Of a stretch of 64,000 nt of DNA, positions 19,439-31,300 are shown piece by piece. Numbering within the stretch: position 1 is the stretch's first letter; the number at the start of each line of letters is the position of its first letter. Position numbers and translations under genes: made by a program. The notes beneath the pieces were generated by a model. The model saw only the letters and a list, made by a program, of their open reading frames with translations, was not told the DNA's origin and searched no databases. Source of the DNA: Madurella fahalii (taxonomy: Eukaryota; Ascomycota; Sordariomycetes; Sordariales); the NCBI GenBank assembly GCA_029876055.1, contig CM056875.1, positions 434,001 to 498,000 of the forward strand, written 5' to 3'.

Positions 19439-21648
19439 ATGGGACTCAGAAAATGGATGCGACATTTCTTCCCTAAGATTCTCGGTCGCGGACGGGTGCC
19501 ACGAGTCAACGATTCCGACAGTGATGAGCCTGGGAATCACACTCGAGTTGAAAAAGTGCGGCGAGTCCATGTCTCGGACAATGATGAGAATTGGACGCAA
19601 GAAGTCGACGAAGGACTCTACGGACAGCTCGACGGAACCATTCAGATTCGAATTCCGGGGGTAACGGGAGAACCCCCCGACTTGCTCAATGAGTTGCTCC
19701 AGCGAGATCGACCTCCCTCCATGCGGGAATTCCGTCAAATGGTTACCGATATAACCGCAAAAGACCCCTGGGAGCGTGCGGTGGACAACTCTTTCGCTGT
19801 ATCCTTTTTCGAGCGGATACATGGAACGCAATCCCATGTTCTCCCTCCGTGTCGATCTGTCTCGAGACTCTGCAAGCGATGCAGCAAGGTCGATCTCGAC
19901 CAACCCATTCGCTTGCGCTCGCTGCGTGAGACGGCGAGCTCATGCGACTTCTGCAAGTTGCTGTGTCAATGCTTTGACAAGCACAATGTGGACGAGCAAG
20001 AAGGAATCAAGCTTCTGAAACGCCCAGACATTGTGAGAATATGCGCTCCTCCTACGATCTCAGAGGTTTCGCGGGGCATTCAGATTGGATTCCCAGCACT
20101 TCCAGACATAGGTGGGCATGTCTATTTCGAGTTACTCAGAGAATGGCTTCGAGTGTGCGACAGCGGGCACGAAGGGCATGAAAGATGCGGTGGCCGTCGG
20201 GACCCTCCTCTACTTCCTACTCGCGTTCTTGACATAGGTGATAGCAAAGACCCTAGTCATCTGCGCCTTCATCAGTCAAGTCCCGGCGAGAGGGTTGACT
20301 ACGTCGCTCTGTCTCATTGTTGGGGCTGTCCGACCGAGGAACAGAAGAAGGCCATGAGCACATCGACACAAAATATCGACGCAAGGCTTCGGGGAATGAG
20401 GCTGGCAGATCTGCCAAAAACATTTCAAGACGCCATCAGACTGACTCGAGAACTTGGTAAACGTTACCTTTGGATCGACTCACTTTGCATCATCCAAGGC
20501 TCAGATGGGGACTGGGAGACCGAGTCCAAGCGGATGGAAGCCGTTTTTGGTGACGCCTATTGCACAATCGCGGCCAGCTCCAGTCCGGATTCGACTGCGG
20601 GATTTATCAGCCAAAGGGAGTCACCTCGAGACTACATTCACATTCAAAACTCTTCACACGGTCCAATCTGCGTCTCCGAAGTGCTCGATGACTTTCAACA
20701 TGATGTGGAGCAGAGTGTCTTGTCTCAGCGGGCTTGGGTGTTCCAAGAGAGAGCCCTGTCCCGGAGAACAATTCATTTCACGACACGTCAGACCTACTGG
20801 GAGTGTGGCGCCGGAGTACATTGCGAAACGCTAACTCGTATGTCCAAGTATGTCTTCTAATACTCTCTCAATATTTGCCGTCATGCCATAACGTATTCTT
20901 GCTGACATCCTCAAGCACAAAGGAGCGTTTCCTTGGCGATCCAGAGTTTCCCAAAAACATTTTGAGTCAATTCACCCCGGGCAAGATTTCCATGTTTCAG
21001 AATCTTTTTGCAACGTATTCGCAACTTGGTATTACAAAAAAGACGGACCGGCCGATTGCGATTGCAAGTCTCGAGAGGCGATTGGGCGCCGTCTTCGAAA
21101 CGCGAGTTAAACACGGGGTATTCGAGAGATATCTTCATAGAAGCCTCATGTGGTATCGATGCCGCTCAGCAACGTCCGGGACAGGGCGGATACAGTACCC
21201 TGAACACCGGTCTGTGCCATCGTGGTCTTGGATGGCATACGAGGGAAAGATCGAGTACCCGGAGACTGAGTTTAACGGTTTAGATTGGAACGTGAATATT
21301 CGGCTCAAGGAAAATGGTGATGTTTTAGAGGCTGTGGTGGAAGATTTCCAGGATTCTAACACTGTGCGGCACGGCAGGGTGTGTCTAATTCTGGATCGAG
21401 TGACCGGGAATGAAATGGGACGGTTGGAGTTCGACAAGGACGGTCATGGAGTGCCACAGGGGTTGCGGTGTGCTGTCATAGGAAAGGCTGCAAATGAGTT
21501 TCCGTCAAAGGGACGGTGTTGCTCTGTGATGGCCGTCGCACCAACCTCGAAAAGGGAAGGGCAGGCATATGAACGAGTAGGGTTTGGTTTCGTTTTCTCG
21601 AGGTTTCTTTCGCCTGGGAGCTCGGGGGCTGTAGTCCAAATTTTCTAG
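19439..21648 (+). CDS. HET-domain protein 1 (713 aa)
   Basis: Exons 19439-20847 and 20916-21648, joined by a 68-bp intron (GTATGT...CAAG, phase preserved). The first in-frame ATG after the upstream open region is at 19439. The HET domain lies at roughly residues 286-450: VDYVALSHCWG, then LPKTFQDAIRLTRELG with YLWIDSLCIIQ, and AWVFQERALS with the downstream YWEC motif. A cysteine cluster (CKRCSK...CDFCKLLC) at about residues 142-180 precedes it, as is common in the family. The C-terminal half carries the PSWSWMAYEGKI segment typical of HET proteins. HET proteins trigger cell death when incompatible fungal strains fuse; partner and specificity cannot be read here. It appears intact although it sits among decayed sequence. 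Confidence 0.9.
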
Positions 21649-21855
21649 CACAACTCAACTCAGGACAACGACCAAAAATAGGACATTTCATAAGCAGAGA
21701 TTCGCCTCAGATTACCAGACTGTCTTCATTGGACAGTATCTTCCTCTTTCGTTATGACAATCACGGATTCCTCGCCCACCACTTCCCCCACGCATCCCTC
21801 TTCCGCCTCGCCTGCTCTCTCACCCCCTCGGTCCTCGCCCCCTCCGGCAACCTCG

Positions 21856-22428
21856 TCAACAACGCAACCTGCAAATCAACCTCCAATCCGGCCTCATCTC
21901 CCTCCACCCCAACCTCACCGCCGCATCCGTCTTCAACACGACCATCCGTCCAAACTCCCCCGCCATCAGCGCCTTCTCCAGAACACCCCTACAATTCCCT
22001 TAACTCCTCACCTCCCCCAGCACCACCACCAACACATCCACATATCTCATCTCATTATTCACCTCCATCTCCCTTACCAAACCCAGCCATAGCGCCCAAT
22101 TAAACGCTTTGGTCGCCCAATACAATTATAACCACATCAAACCATATATACCCGCTAATAATATGGTCAGGATTAATGATTTTTCCTCACCACCTATTAC
22201 TCCTTTCCTATGTTTTGCTAGTAGGGGAAGCAGAAATGCTGTGAGGCGAGTCATGAACCGCGCATTCTGGTTGATCACAGCGTCCACGTCTGCGCACGAG
22301 TATGTGCCTAGTTCGCGGATGGCGGGTCCAGCGGCGGGGTTACCGCCGACGTTATTAACCAGGATTGACACATTCAAGTCAGAGACCGATGCAACGAGGA
22401 CAAGGGAGTGGGGAGGGTGTGCTTCCAA
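21856..22428 (-). pseudogene. Short-chain dehydrogenase/reductase relic
   Basis: On the minus strand one frame reads LNVSILVNNVGGNPAAGP (the NNxG motif), then ADVDAVINQNARFMTRLTAF, and after a TAA codon LYWATKAFNWALWLGLVREM, which carries the YxxxK catalytic pair. The frame goes on past a second TAA to GRMVVLKTDAAVRLGWREMRP. The arrangement matches 3-ketoacyl-CoA/steroid-type SDRs of the endoplasmic reticulum. The N-terminal nucleotide-binding TGxxxGxG region is missing. With two stops and a missing start it is dead. The plus-strand Pro/Ser-rich open frames here are shadows of it. Confidence 0.65.
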
Positions 22429-23557
22429 AAGATATTGGAGTCATGATCCAGCTTCATACATCCACCTTTTGGGATCAAAACTGGTTTGGCACCTTTCCAA
22501 TCTTCAATGGCTCTCCCACCTATTGGGGAACTTGTCGAACAATAGTACGTGACCCGAGCGTTCTGATCCGCCGTGCCTCTGAGAGGGAGAACTGCCATCT
22601 GTCCATCTGAAAGAGACACAATGCCGCTCGTCAGCCGGTATGGTCCGGCTACGTGGCACATGGACCTAATGGGAGGTGACTTAACGAGCACTCTCAAAAC
22701 CATGAGTCGATCCAGTCTGCATCAATCCAACAAGAGCACGGCACACCAGATGGGCATTCACTTGTGGGGCTGGGAACGGGCATCCAACTGGATCAAGAGG
22801 GCTCTAACGGTGAGGAACCAATCATGGATAGGGAGAAAAGTACTCTTATTCCCAAGCGCCCTCTCTAACGTGGGTGACATCATCCGCCACCGGAGATGGA
22901 TACCCGCAGCATTGTTGAAATGGGCATCGTGGTGTGGATTACCATGCGTGGTAATCATCACATGTCATGCATGGTAGCCGTCCATGGTATGTACCATGGC
23001 CAGCCGTCCTTGCGCCCTGTGAGGAAAGACGCTCGCGCTACGCGCAATGCAAGGAGAGATATTGCAGTCAAGACCTTCCCGGCTACGGCCAGGCTTGTGC
23101 GCGCCGTCGACGGGGTGACGCCCGGCTGATCAACGCGCTCGAGCCGGTGATGGCAGGGACATCACGCGCCTGGCTAAGGCGGAGCTACGGCGTATCCAAG
23201 TTAGCATCGGCATAATCTTCCAGCAGATAACCTGCTCGGCTTGCGCACCATTGCGGGCAACGTGGTATACCCGCTCGCGACCGCCGTAAGCCGCGCGTCG
23301 CCGAGCTCCTCGAGCCTCACCGACAAGGCCGGTCAGTACCTGTCCCAGCTGTCGGGCGATCAGAAGCATCGGCATGCCGATTGGGCTCGGCGGCTTCGCC
23401 CCATCCCTGCGCCCGGACCGCCATGCCCGGCTCAGCGACCGAGGTCATCAAAGGCAGGTAGCCCCTGGGACGCCATGACGAGGCACAGGGACCCCTCCCC
23501 AATATATCAACAGTCGCAGCCATTAATAGCCAAAGCAAGTCTCTCTTTGGGTCAGTC
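22429..23557. other. No recognisable gene
   Basis: Mixed sequence. A frame near 23000-23100 is cysteine/arginine-rich (CEERRSRYAQCKERYC) but leads nowhere. Confidence 0.3.
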
Positions 23558-23899
23558 ATGGGGAAGTTGTCGCGGAAGGGTGGCAAGCAGAACACCACGA
23601 GCAATTTGTCGCACAGCGCATCAGATCGGCTAACCTCTGCGCCGCATCCCGCGCCTGTGCCGTTTCCGGACAACCAAGCCCCACCCCCATCCTACTCGGA
23701 GGCCACCGCTTACTCTATAATCACGGTCCAAGCGCCGATTGCTAACCGCCCGGCGTCGCCGTCGCCGTTCGGCGCCTCCCGGATCTTGGTGGCCAGCATT
23801 TCCACACCCGAGGACCCCTACGCATTCCTCAGCACCTTCAACACCGCCTTTGTGATCGATGACTCCGCCTCCATGGCCGGTAACTCTTGGGAGGGCTAG
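23558..23899 (+). pseudogene. Truncated von Willebrand factor A (vWA) protein
   Basis: Starts at an ATG and gives 113 residues: a Pro/Ser-rich N-terminus (PPPSYSEATAYSI), then PEDPYAFLSTFNTAFVIDDS and ASMAG, the start of a vWA domain with its metal-binding MIDAS motif (family DxSxS, here DDSASM), then a stop. The rest of the vWA fold (about 150 residues) is absent downstream, so this is a 5' fragment of a fungal vWA-domain protein. It could be transcribed but cannot fold as vWA. Confidence 0.65.
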
Positions 23900-25884
23900 A
23901 TTCAACCAGGCTGTACTTCTACGTATTGTCTTATCCTGGTGTCTCATTTCCATTCTCCAGGACACAGGCGGTAGGTAGGTTAAACGCGCAAACTTCGGAA
24001 GCACTGGACTCAAAATACAACACCAATATTCATGAAAGGGGCAGAGAGAGTGAAACTGGCAAACCGGAGGGCATGGAACGCAAGAAGACGAATATAGTTG
24101 AACCGGCGAGCCTTGGGTAATTAGCTCCTTTAGTTGTGTCATGACGGCATCACTGACAACCAAAGTGTACGGTTCTTCTGTGACCACCCCAAATGAGGCG
24201 TTGAAGAAGAGGAAGCTAAAAGGATTGGATGTTCTGGGAGCTTTTGTAAGACGTTGGAAAGGGCCGCCTTTCGTCTAGGAAATGGAATACGGGGGCATCG
24301 ACGCTGGCAAATTACCATGAGCACATTGTGCCCCTGATTGCAGCCTCTCAAACCACGTTAGCCATTTGCTCCGTTCGCGGCCGTTTTGAACCTTACCTCC
24401 TTCGAGGTTGCGACTTTCTTCATGGAGCGGCTCCCAATGACGCACCCTCCAAGGCCGCGGGGCCTCAAGCCTCCATTCCCGGCCGATAGCGGTGTCACCT
24501 GACGAGTTAGGCAGCGACTTTCCCGACCCAATCCCTTACTAGTTGTTCCGCCACGCGCCCGATTTAATACGGGTGCCCCGCGCCGAAATGGGCCGCGAGG
24601 CCAAGTCCATCTGGCGCAAGTTCCATTGTCGCAACTTCGCAAGTGACATCTGTATTCGTGTTGCGCTCGGCTGTGCATAACGAGACGATCGTTTCGAGTG
24701 TGCTCGCAATGGCTCCGGTATGCATTCCGCTGTCTATCGGGATATGTGGTATACCTTGTGCTCACTCTTAGAAGGGTGATGTTGCGCGATCTGGACAATA
24801 CGAAGCTATCACGTTCGGCTTGTTGCCAGCGGAGGAGAGTGATAGGATATTAAGATGGAAACCGGCATCACCTTTTGTCGATACGTGGATAAAGATCGAC
24901 GGAAAGGACATTCCATATGAAGTGTTACGAAAGGAAGGGGAGTCGGCACTTGTGCCAGCGGGGAAAATGGTTGAGGTGCTTCGTATGGAAGTGAAGATCG
25001 AAAAACTATAGGGCTAGCTCATATACAGGGCGTTCCGGTCGAATTATCCTCCTACAAGATAATTCTTCAAGCCACCGGCTATGACGGATGAAAGACTCTG
25101 CCCAGGAGCTTGGAATCGAAATACTACCTTACGATGAAGCCTCCAGTTCTGTCGCCCATTAAGAATGTCTGGCCGTGGCAAAAAGACTGGACAGAAACAC
25201 GCCATGAGCAACATATCCAGGATCTCAATTCACTTGGGTTACGGACACGCTTGGAGGGTGCCTGGGCGACTGTGCCAGAGGGCTGGACATTACGGTTGGT
25301 GGTTGCATTTGTGTAAAGAGGCGGGCGGGGACCCAATAAAATACTGACGTCGCTACCCAGTGGTGCCCTGTATCTCATATGTACTGTACAATACATACAG
25401 TACCTGAGTGATTTAGTGGCTCGGCTGGCTTGGCCTGGTAGGTACGAAAGGTAGCACCTGGCTGGCACCTTGGCTTGTCATACGTATGAATCTTAGGCTC
25501 GCAGCCCCGGAAGAGGTGTATTTCAGCGATTGATCCTTCAAAAGCCCGAGGTGCGGTCATTAATTTGAACTTTGCCACTAACGTCTTTGCAAGTTGTGGC
25601 AAAGAACACATGATCGGCGTCGGATTCGGGCTGAAAGGTGCCGTGGTAAGTCAACACCTTGCTCGGCATGCGTCAGACAAACTTGGCGACAGTGCCAGCC
25701 AGCCGCGCACTCTGAGCAACGCATCGACCTCTGCCTCTGGTTGTTTCAATCGCTTTGCGTCTGAAGCCGCATTAGAAATTATAAAGCATCAAACGTTGGT
25801 GAATCGTGGAAAGCCAGATGCCCGTCGTTTGCCTTCATTTTTCTACGGCATTTATTTCTTCCCAGTAACTCCAAGGAGCCCATC
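23900..25884. other. Intergenic and possible gene fragments
   Basis: Two weak coding-like pieces on the plus strand: 24142-24245 (MTASLTTKVYGSSVTTPNEA..., followed by GTAAGA) and about 24783-25011 (LLPAEESDRILRWKPASPFV ... KIDGKDIPYEVLRKEGESAL). They might be exons of one decayed gene, but no joining model was convincing. The last part is the promoter region of the membrane protein. Confidence 0.3.
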
Positions 25885-27002
25885 ATGGCATTCCATTATA
25901 CAACGGGCAACTCCACCAGAAGCTACGCCGTTGCTTATACAGTCCTCGTCGGCATCATCCTTCTAGCCGTAATTCCGTTCGCCCTTCTGTCCTTGTCGAA
26001 GAACAAATCCCGCCGAGATCCTGCCCGGCGCTTCGTCCCCTGGCTCAAGATATCTTTCTGGCTGTTCTGTTTGTACGCGCAGGCCACGCCCCGAGCCCCA
26101 GGCATTTCCCACCAATACTAGTCAAGTTACTGACTTTCTTCCCTTCTCCCTTCCACCGCAGGACCCTGTCACTGCTGCTTGCGCAATTCATTATTACCAC
26201 GTGCGCAACCCACAATGTCGATATAGGATCGGACACTCTCCGTGCCGGCTACCACCTCGGATACCTGGCCGAACTTTTCCGGGCCCTGTCGGCGGCTGCC
26301 ATCATGGTATTCCTATTCGTGCTCGGCGCCGGCATAACCTACGCGCTGCACGGCGCCCCAGGCTCATTCGACAGAATGATGCGGTACGCGGCTTACTTTC
26401 TGGGCTTTGTCATCGCGGCGCTAGCTATCACCTACTACGGCCTCCTCGTTGACTTCCATGTCAACTTCACCAACCTCACCGGCACGGTGAACAACGGCCG
26501 CGGACCTTCTCGCATTGAGACCATCAACGACCTCATTGGCGCAACTTCCATCATCCTCTTTGTCGCGTCGCTCGCAATTGCCGGCCTCGCCATCTCCTGC
26601 GCCGCCCGGAGCAGGACCTCGCCTCTTAGAAGCGTGAGTAGCCGGAAACCCCCCAACACACAAAACGTTCCGCGCTCTGCTAACGCACCTGTCAACACGA
26701 TTAAGACCTCGATTCTTTATCTTGTCGCTGGCCTGCTGAACCTGCTCAGCTCGACTTGGGCCTTTGCCTACGCCATCGAGTGGCTCCTGGAGACCCAAAT
26801 GTGGCCGCAGGAGCCCTATGTGGTAGTTCTAACCATCATTCTAGAATGGTGGAGCCGTGGCCTTTTGCTTATCGCTGCCTTCTTTATTGCCGCCAAGGGC
26901 GCGCACAGCGGTGGTGTCTGGTCGGGGAGTGCGAAGGGCGGTTCCTCGATGCATTTCTCTCCGAACCGTGCCTCTTATAACTCCGGCGCGGCCTTTGTGT
27001 AG
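25885..27002 (+). CDS. Seven-helix integral membrane protein (318 aa)
   Basis: Exons 25885-26072, 26162-26633 and 26706-27002. ATG context ATCATGG. Intron 1 is GTACGC...CGCAG. Intron 2 has GTGAGT, a CTAAC branch site and AAG, is exactly 72 bp and contains no stop, so retained and spliced forms are both readable. About seven hydrophobic stretches follow a short outside N-terminus with an Asn-glycosylation-like NST: AVAYTVLVGIILLAVIPFAL, FWLFCL/TLSLLLAQFIITT, AIMVFLFVLGAGITYAL, YFLGFVIAALAITYYGLL, SIILFVASLAIAGLAISC, ILYLVAGLLNLLSSTWAFAY and LLLIAAFFIAAKG. The tail is Gly/Ser-rich. It resembles fungal multi-pass plasma-membrane proteins of unknown function; receptor activity is not shown by any motif. 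Confidence 0.85.
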
Positions 27003-27290
27003 GATGCGGAAATCAGGGGTGCGAGTAAAACTAGGCGCGAGCAGCCGTGCGGGAGAAAGGGTTTTGTTGAGTACATATCGGAAAGTAGGACGGGAATTGT
27101 ACACCATCCTAATCTGCGGTCTTTACACCTACTATAGTATGAGATCCGATCTTTCCTTTATTACTGGAATTATGGACTTAAGAACTGTACATCGCTAGCT
27201 CGTTTGTTGCGTGTTCTTCGCGCTCAAGCTCATCCCGTGTATTACAGCGCAAACTTCCGTTGCTTCATTTCATTCATACCGCTGTGGTGT

Positions 27291-28163
27291 TCAAGTGTAA
27301 GAGTACGCGCCCTCTTTATGGTCGGTGCTCGGTACTACCACCAGCTTAATTCTCTCGCAGTCCGTCCTGTCGACGGTGCCTGCATAAATACTGTAAGTCT
27401 CTCCTTGGCCCGGCTCTTTGCATGCCAACCAATGGCTCGAGCCGTCGCACGCGAAGTATCCTTCTTGGTAGACTAAAACAGGGTCAGCATCTTCATCCGT
27501 CTCGTACATTGAAAACAACCGCTTTAGGGCCATGCATACTCGTAACGCCCTCGCCAGCGTGCTCTCTGTCTGATCCACCCCCTTTGCCGCCTGCAGTGGT
27601 CCTGAGTCGGCCGTCTTCAGGGTCGACGAACCAGACTTGGCCACCTGGAACGTCGACAGACTAATTTCCCGTCGAGTCAATTAGCAGTCCCTTCTATCCC
27701 GCGTTTTGCCTGGAAATTGATTCGAACATACCATAGACCCCGAAGCCAGCAGCACCGTCTTATTCTGATATGACGAGCAGACGTATTGTGGGGGCGCGTT
27801 ATAGCAGTACACGCACGTCTGAGCGTCGGCGCCCACGTGGAATTGCAGGTTGCACACCTCGGCCTGGCGCAAGTTGAGGTCCGGGTTCGAGCTGTGCACC
27901 TCGAGCTTGAACGGGGGGCTGTTGGCGTCGGCCGTGGGTAGAAGCTGCAGCTGGCCGTCGCGGCATTGATACATGTCCGGGCTGTAGCAGGCGCCGCCGC
28001 AGGGGAGTGTCGGCTGCCCATCCAGCCGCGGGCAGAGGGTGGTGCCGTAGCATGTGTACTCGGACGGGTAGTACGGGGCGTTGCCGCAGAACGCGATGTT
28101 TTCTTGCTGGCCTCTTACGAGCCCTGCAGCGCAGAGGAGACTGAAAAGGGCGACAAGCGTCAT
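27291..28163 (-). CDS. Secreted cysteine-rich protein, carbohydrate-binding-like (261 aa)
   Basis: Exons (minus) 28163-27732 and 27644-27291. The 87-bp intron has GTATGT, a CTAAT branch-like site and TTCCAG, and is the choice that keeps the longest downstream frame. A signal peptide (MTLVALFSLLCAAGLVRG) is followed by the pattern CGNAPYYPSEYTCYGTTLCP, then CGGACYSPDMYQCRDGQL. This Cys/aromatic module is found on fungal endo-beta-glucanases and other wall-associated secreted proteins, so binding to beta-glucan is plausible. After it come CNLQFHVG and CVYCYNAPPQYVCSSY, and in exon 2 YFACDGSSHWLACK. No catalytic domain is seen. Divergently transcribed from the next secreted protein. Confidence 0.75.
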
Positions 28164-28678
28164 TGTAGGGGCGAAGATCCTGCTCTAGGAGTTGGGGTGC
28201 GTGAGAGAAAAGGTCCAAAACCAATTGGGAGTGTTCACTGATCTCGGGTTTTAAAAACTTCGTGTCGACGGCACTGTTCTGAACGGTGCCTGATATCATG
28301 TCGCGCCATGTGATATTATGTTGCATGGGACCTTACATAAAAATATCCGGCTGCGACAGGGAATGAGAGCCTACCGTACTTGGCGTCTGTTAGTTTCTGC
28401 TGCCGAGTTGATTGCTCGGCTGGCCGTTGGCGGACGGGTGCGAGCTTTTCAGCTGAGGGCTGCTGCCAAGCCCGTATTGACCTGTCATCCTCGTATCGGT
28501 GTTGGTCCGAGCCTGCAGTGCAAGGTGAATTGGCATGTCGTGAGCGTCCGCCTGCCGGGACCCGGGACGGGATCGTCATACATTTACCCCTCGCCGCACG
28601 CTGTCTAACATGACCAAAGCCGTGGCCTAGGACATCGAGGAATTGTTTTCCTATTCATCTTCGCAGCCGCTAGCGACC
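28164..28678. promoter_or_regulatory. Shared divergent promoter region of two secreted-protein genes
   Basis: 515 bp separate the two start codons on opposite strands, so the genes may share control elements. GGTTTTAAAAAC (about 28246-28257) is a possible TATA-like site for the minus-strand gene. No specific operator recognised. Confidence 0.4.
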
Positions 28679-29422
28679 ATGACTCGGCCCCTCCTGGCAC
28701 ATGTCGCTGTTCTGGCCCTCGCGGCCGTTGGTCTTGCGACACCAGTGCATAGCCAGAATCAAGGTCATCATATCTGCGAAAAGTCGTACGAGGCCAAGGT
28801 CCGTGTCTGGCATGGCATTAAACCTGCTGCCCGTCCCGATCTGCTCACTTTGCGTTAGTACGATGAGCTGCACTGGGAGGAGCCGTTGGAGACGGGAAAC
28901 CCCATACCAAACGGCTACAAGGGCCTGGATTACAATATCTTCCAGGTCGATCAGTACGATGGCTTCATGATTCCGGCATCGGGGAGCCAATACGCAATGG
29001 CGTTTGGAGGGAGTGGGAACATCTCGGTACACGATACGTGCGTCTTTCCATCCAATGCTGCCTCTCAACTCTAACAGGGCGATCTGAGATTTAGGGGTAA
29101 ACGATCATTCTTCTCGCTGGAGTCGTTCAGCTACGCCTGCAGCGGTGGAGTCCCACAGCCAGAGTGCGCCATTTCCATGTGGGGATTTAGGGGTGGCGAC
29201 CTTGTTGCTCACCAAGTCATCAACTTCCCCGCGCTGGATCCTGGGCACTTTCTCCACGAGTTTGTCATGAACTCGACTACTTTGGACCGGCGCTGGAGCC
29301 ACTTATCGAGCGTGGGCTTTAGCATCGCTCGGGCTGATAATGGGGAGACAATGTACGCGGGTCTGATGATTGATGACTTCCAGTACACAGTGGGGGGCGC
29401 GTGCAGTGGCTGTGGCTTGTAG
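28679..29422 (+). CDS. Small secreted protein (210 aa)
   Basis: Exons 28679-28798, 28859-29026 and 29078-29422. Intron 1 (GTCCGT...GTTAG, 60 bp) removes the in-frame TAG at 28857; intron 2 (GTACAC...AACAG, 51 bp) has a weak donor and is the less certain join. Signal peptide MTRPLLAHVAVLALAAVGLA with likely cleavage after TPVHS. The mature part has FDDL-like YDELHWEEP, IPNGYKGLDYNIFQV, then FFSLESFSYACSGG...CAISMWGF and a closing GLMIDDFQYTV. This order (IP..Y.GL, SF..aC, then a final DDF) is common in uncharacterised secreted ascomycete proteins with a probable beta-sandwich fold. No enzyme motif. It could be an effector or wall protein. Confidence 0.7.
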
Positions 29423-30376
29423 CAGAGATGCGGGCGCGATGGTGTACATGAGCATCCATCGCGCTTTATCTTCAGATGAAACATAATGCCCGATTTAGCA
29501 GCATTTTTATTGCTCTTGTCAACGGTTGCAGCGAAGTTCCATTGCCACGACCCACCGCGGAAGCTTGTTTCCGCTAAGGGTTGTCAGATAATTTCGGAGC
29601 AGGCCCCCAACGGCCCAGCCTCAACAGAAAGTCCTAGCTCAGGCCACCTATAGGTAACTACCCTCCGATATCGCGAAACGTGCGTTAGAGAGACATTGAG
29701 AAGCGTTGGCAAGTGTTTGCGCTCTACGATGTCTTGTGTCGGCCAGATTACGAGGCACCATTGCATGGGCGCCAGGGGCTCATTGTCCAACAGATGGATA
29801 ATGGGCTATGGTTGGTTGATTAAAGCTCTACAGCGCGAAACGGGCTCGTAACCATCGTCGTCAGCGGTGCTGCTTTTGCGCGGGAAAGGCATTCTCTGGT
29901 TGGACCTAGCAATCCAATAGGGTGAGGTGACGATGTCTCCTCCATAAATACAACACCGAATCCAGCGCAAGCACCCACAGTCCTGGACCTCTGCACGTGT
30001 TGGTCCAGGTTGGAGACCCAACCGCTTGGCCCGGATCGGACCTGGCAGCCTGGGGTACGGCGTAGCAAATGCGCAAGCGCTTGGCTTGCGTCATTGCCGT
30101 CTTTCCCCAGACCATGCCAAGCTGGGCTTCCAAGGCAGGACTGCGACCCACGCAATTGCGCGCACATGAGGTCACGGCGCCATGTGGTCCTGTAAAAGTA
30201 AACTAACGGTCCTGAGTCCTGCAGGTCTCCCGATTCCTCCAAAACTTTCTCTTGCGGCAGATCACCCTATACTATAGCCTCAGGTCCTTCCACCCTATCA
30301 TGTCCGCCCGTTCTCCATAAAACATTGCATCGGCTCTCCCATTGTATATAGCTCATAATATCTCGCCAACTCTACC
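29423..30376. other. Intergenic
   Basis: No supported gene. Minus-strand open frames around 29806-30242 lack recognisable motifs. Confidence 0.4.
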
Positions 30377-31300
30377 ATGATCATCCGCCGAGCAACGCTG
30401 GCCGACCTGGAGGCCATGACCTGGGTCCTGATCGGTGCTTCACCGCTCGACCCGGTCTACCCTTACCGCTTCCCGGATCGGCACCTGTATCCCGGCGAGT
30501 TTGCGGCCCTCTGCCGGCGGAAATGCGCCGAGTACCTCGAGACAAGCACAGTAATCGTTTGCGAGATGCCAATCGACGAGTTTGGCTACGCGACACAAGT
30601 CGTTGCGTTTAGCGCTTGGGACATGCCTGCCCCGGACGCCCGTCGCCCGATCCGTTCAGGTGCAGTTTCAGGGGCCGTCGGTACGTGCCATGACGTCATT
30701 TTCACCTTGAATCCTTACCCTCCCGCAGCAGCCTCCCCGTCATAAACAAACCGAATCCCATTGTCTTCTTTTTCCTATGCTACCCCAATTTCTGGATGCT
30801 AACAAAGGCATTGCCCAGAACCAACATCCCTCTCCTCAACTCCACTCCCCCCCACAACCATCGGCTCCCTGAACCGCCAGCACGCTTTCCGCGCCGCCTG
30901 CGCAAGCAACAAGTCCCGGCTCTTCGACTCCCGCTACCGATCCACCGGGGGTCACGTCTTCCTCAAGATCCTGCTCTGCCACCCGACCTATCAGCAGCGC
31001 GGGGCCGGCACCGCGCTCACGAGCTGGGGCATTGCAGAGGCGCGACGGCTCGGGGTGCCCACCACGGTGTTTGCGAGCCCCATGGGCTTGAGGCTTTATC
31101 GGAAGCTGGGGTTCAGGGAGATTGGGAGGTTTCGGGTCCAGCTCGAGGGCGAGGGCGAGTTCCTGGAGATTCCGGCGTTGGTGATGCCCGCCGGCATCAA
31201 TTCTGCGGTGGGGATGACGTCTTGGAGGCGCAGGGCGAGAGTGGCGGGAGAATGCGGGAGCGTTGGTGGGGGGTTTGACGCACCCGCCGTGTGTGCGTGA
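30377..31300 (+). CDS. GNAT-family N-acetyltransferase (261 aa)
   Basis: Exons 30377-30680 and 30819-31300 with a 138-bp intron (GTACGT, CTAAC branch, CCCAG), phase preserved. Starts MIIRRATLADLEAMTWVLIG, the usual GNAT opening strand. Residues about 147-175 carry the acetyl-CoA-binding motif A: HVFLKILLCHPTYQQRGAGT (Q/R-x-x-G-x-G at 160-165). Then VPTTVFASPMGLRLYRKLGF, the conserved motif B 'a..G..lY.klGF'. The family acetylates amines using acetyl-CoA; the substrate cannot be told. Resembles fungal cytosolic GNATs annotated only by fold. The segment just after the splice is Pro/Ser/Thr-rich and may be a loop. Confidence 0.85.

Noticed and set aside
21729..22103. Pro/Ser/Thr-rich plus-strand open frames
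   Set aside because: They are antisense shadows of the SDR relic on the minus strand.
29806..30242. Minus-strand open frames upstream of the acetyltransferase
   Set aside because: No motif or splice model; likely chance frames.
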